DNA from: Acholeplasmatales bacterium
Lineage (GTDB): Bacteria > Bacillota_I > Bacilli_A > Acholeplasmatales > Anaeroplasmataceae
NCBI GenBank assembly: GCA_017444645.1
Contig: JAFSWG010000022.1
Location: forward strand, 1-61,111
Reading direction: 5' to 3'
Length of the DNA stretch: 61,111 nucleotides
The notes under the pieces: model-generated
What the model saw: the letters and a program-made list of their open reading frames with translations, nothing else
The model's database searches: none
Told to the model about the DNA's origin: nothing
In this document: positions 60,703 to 61,111 of the stretch, one piece after another
Layout of the letters: every line of letters begins with the position of its first letter
Numbering within the stretch: the first letter of the stretch is position 1
Position numbers and translations under genes: made by a program

Positions 60703-61111
60703 TTATAATGTATGCTTTAACAATTCAGAATAATCAACTGATACTAAATCTTTTGGAGCAATATCAAATACAGTCTTACAACCATAGTCGCCTCTAGCAC
60801 TTAATCTAGCTGCTGCTCTTGCATATGCGATTAAAACTGAACCAGTAAATTCAGGATTTGAATCAAGCTTTAATGAATATTCAATAACATGCTTAACACC
60901 ATCAGATGTTTCGCCTGTTCTAATAACAAATCCACCATGAGGAATACCATTGTGGTTCTTCTTTAATTCTTCTAAAGAAATGAAATTAACTGTTGTATCA
61001 TAATCAGCAAAATAATTTGGCATTTCCTTAATTTCTTTTTCAATTCTTGCTAAATCAGCACCTTCTTTAGCTACTACATAGCACTCACGTTTATGCATTT
61101 GGCGAGCTGTA
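60703..61111 (-). CDS. ddh: meso-Diaminopimelate dehydrogenase, C-terminal part (cut by window edge)
   Basis: The frame remains open past the right edge (ARQMHKRECYVVAKEG), so about 136 C-terminal residues of roughly 325 are present. The stretch IEKEIKEMPNYFADYDTTVNF, GIPHGGFVIRTG, EYSLKLDSNPEFTGSVLIAYARAAARL is the dimerisation and substrate domain of Ddh. The enzyme makes meso-DAP from tetrahydrodipicolinate, NADPH and ammonia in one step, for lysine and peptidoglycan. It shows a DAP-walled organism using the dehydrogenase route. Confidence 0.93.
   Translation of the reverse strand, partial: TARQMHKRECYVVAKEGADLARIEKEIKEMPNYFADYDTTVNFISLEELKKNHNGIPHGGFVIRTGETSDGVKHVIEYSLKLDSNPEFTGSVLIAYARAAARLSARGDYGCKTVFDIAPKDLVSVDYSELLKHTL

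Overview
The window is an AT-rich chromosomal segment from a strictly fermentative, anaerobic Bacillota (Firmicutes). The evidence is a T-box leader on tyrS, CcpA with cre-like boxes, RecU, a CvfB homologue, an OhrR-type regulator, Gram-positive type lipoproteins, sigma-A-like promoters (TTGACA-N17-TATAAT) and strong AGGAGG ribosome binding sites. TGA is used as a stop, so the code is standard and not the Mycoplasma code. Diaminopimelate dehydrogenase at the right edge implies a DAP-type cell wall. I would place it near the wall-bearing, reduced-genome Bacilli (Erysipelotrichales/RF39/Acholeplasma-related lineages) but cannot name a genus. No phage, insertion sequence or CRISPR is visible. Nearly all genes are on the minus strand.

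Layout. 0-3 kb: pyruvate kinase (cut by the edge) and ATP-phosphofructokinase, divergent from a PPi-dependent phosphofructokinase. 3-8.2 kb: a MATE exporter behind a leader that looks like a guanidine-IV riboswitch, then a thiol-peroxide defence block (thioredoxin, glutathione peroxidase and an unusual thioredoxin reductase behind an OhrR-type operator, the OhrR-like regulator, and a rubrerythrin with two rubredoxin heads). 8.2-10.7 kb: a radical SAM/SPASM-like enzyme overlapping a membrane protein whose cytoplasmic tail carries six Cys-Ala repeats, the best candidate for an undescribed modification system here. 10.8-19.3 kb: tRNA-Arg, tRNA-Asp, NfeD/stomatin pair, CvfB cluster with a hidden 49-residue gene, exported protein, citrate synthase and aconitase. 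19.4-26.2 kb: NfnAB transhydrogenase and the three-subunit bifurcating [FeFe]-hydrogenase HydABC with a cre-like array. 26.2-31 kb: T-box/tyrS, ccpA, DUF1653 gene with an attenuator-like leader, FAD enzyme. 31-36.5 kb: BMP-type nucleoside ABC importer under a purine riboswitch. 38-43 kb: the panG-panB-panC-panD-coaBC-coaX operon. 43-50 kb: SGNH esterase, rpsU-mtaB-rsmE, a decayed locus (YccF remnant plus short GGDEF protein), RNase J-like protein. 50-61 kb: stand-alone CBM20 protein, recU, membrane and lipoproteins, MgtE, tRNA-Arg, branched-chain aminotransferase, M16C metallopeptidase, ddh.

How it fits together. Glycolysis makes NADH and reduced ferredoxin; HydABC can merge both electron streams into H2 and NfnAB can make NADPH from them. 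The thioredoxin reductase lacks an NADPH-binding motif, so it may also draw on ferredoxin, linking thiol defence to the same pool. CcpA-type boxes lie at the hydrogenase, ccpA and CBM20 promoters. Citrate synthase plus aconitase without a visible isocitrate dehydrogenase suggests a partial oxidative branch for glutamate synthesis. The branched-chain aminotransferase and the pantothenate operon share 2-oxoisovalerate.
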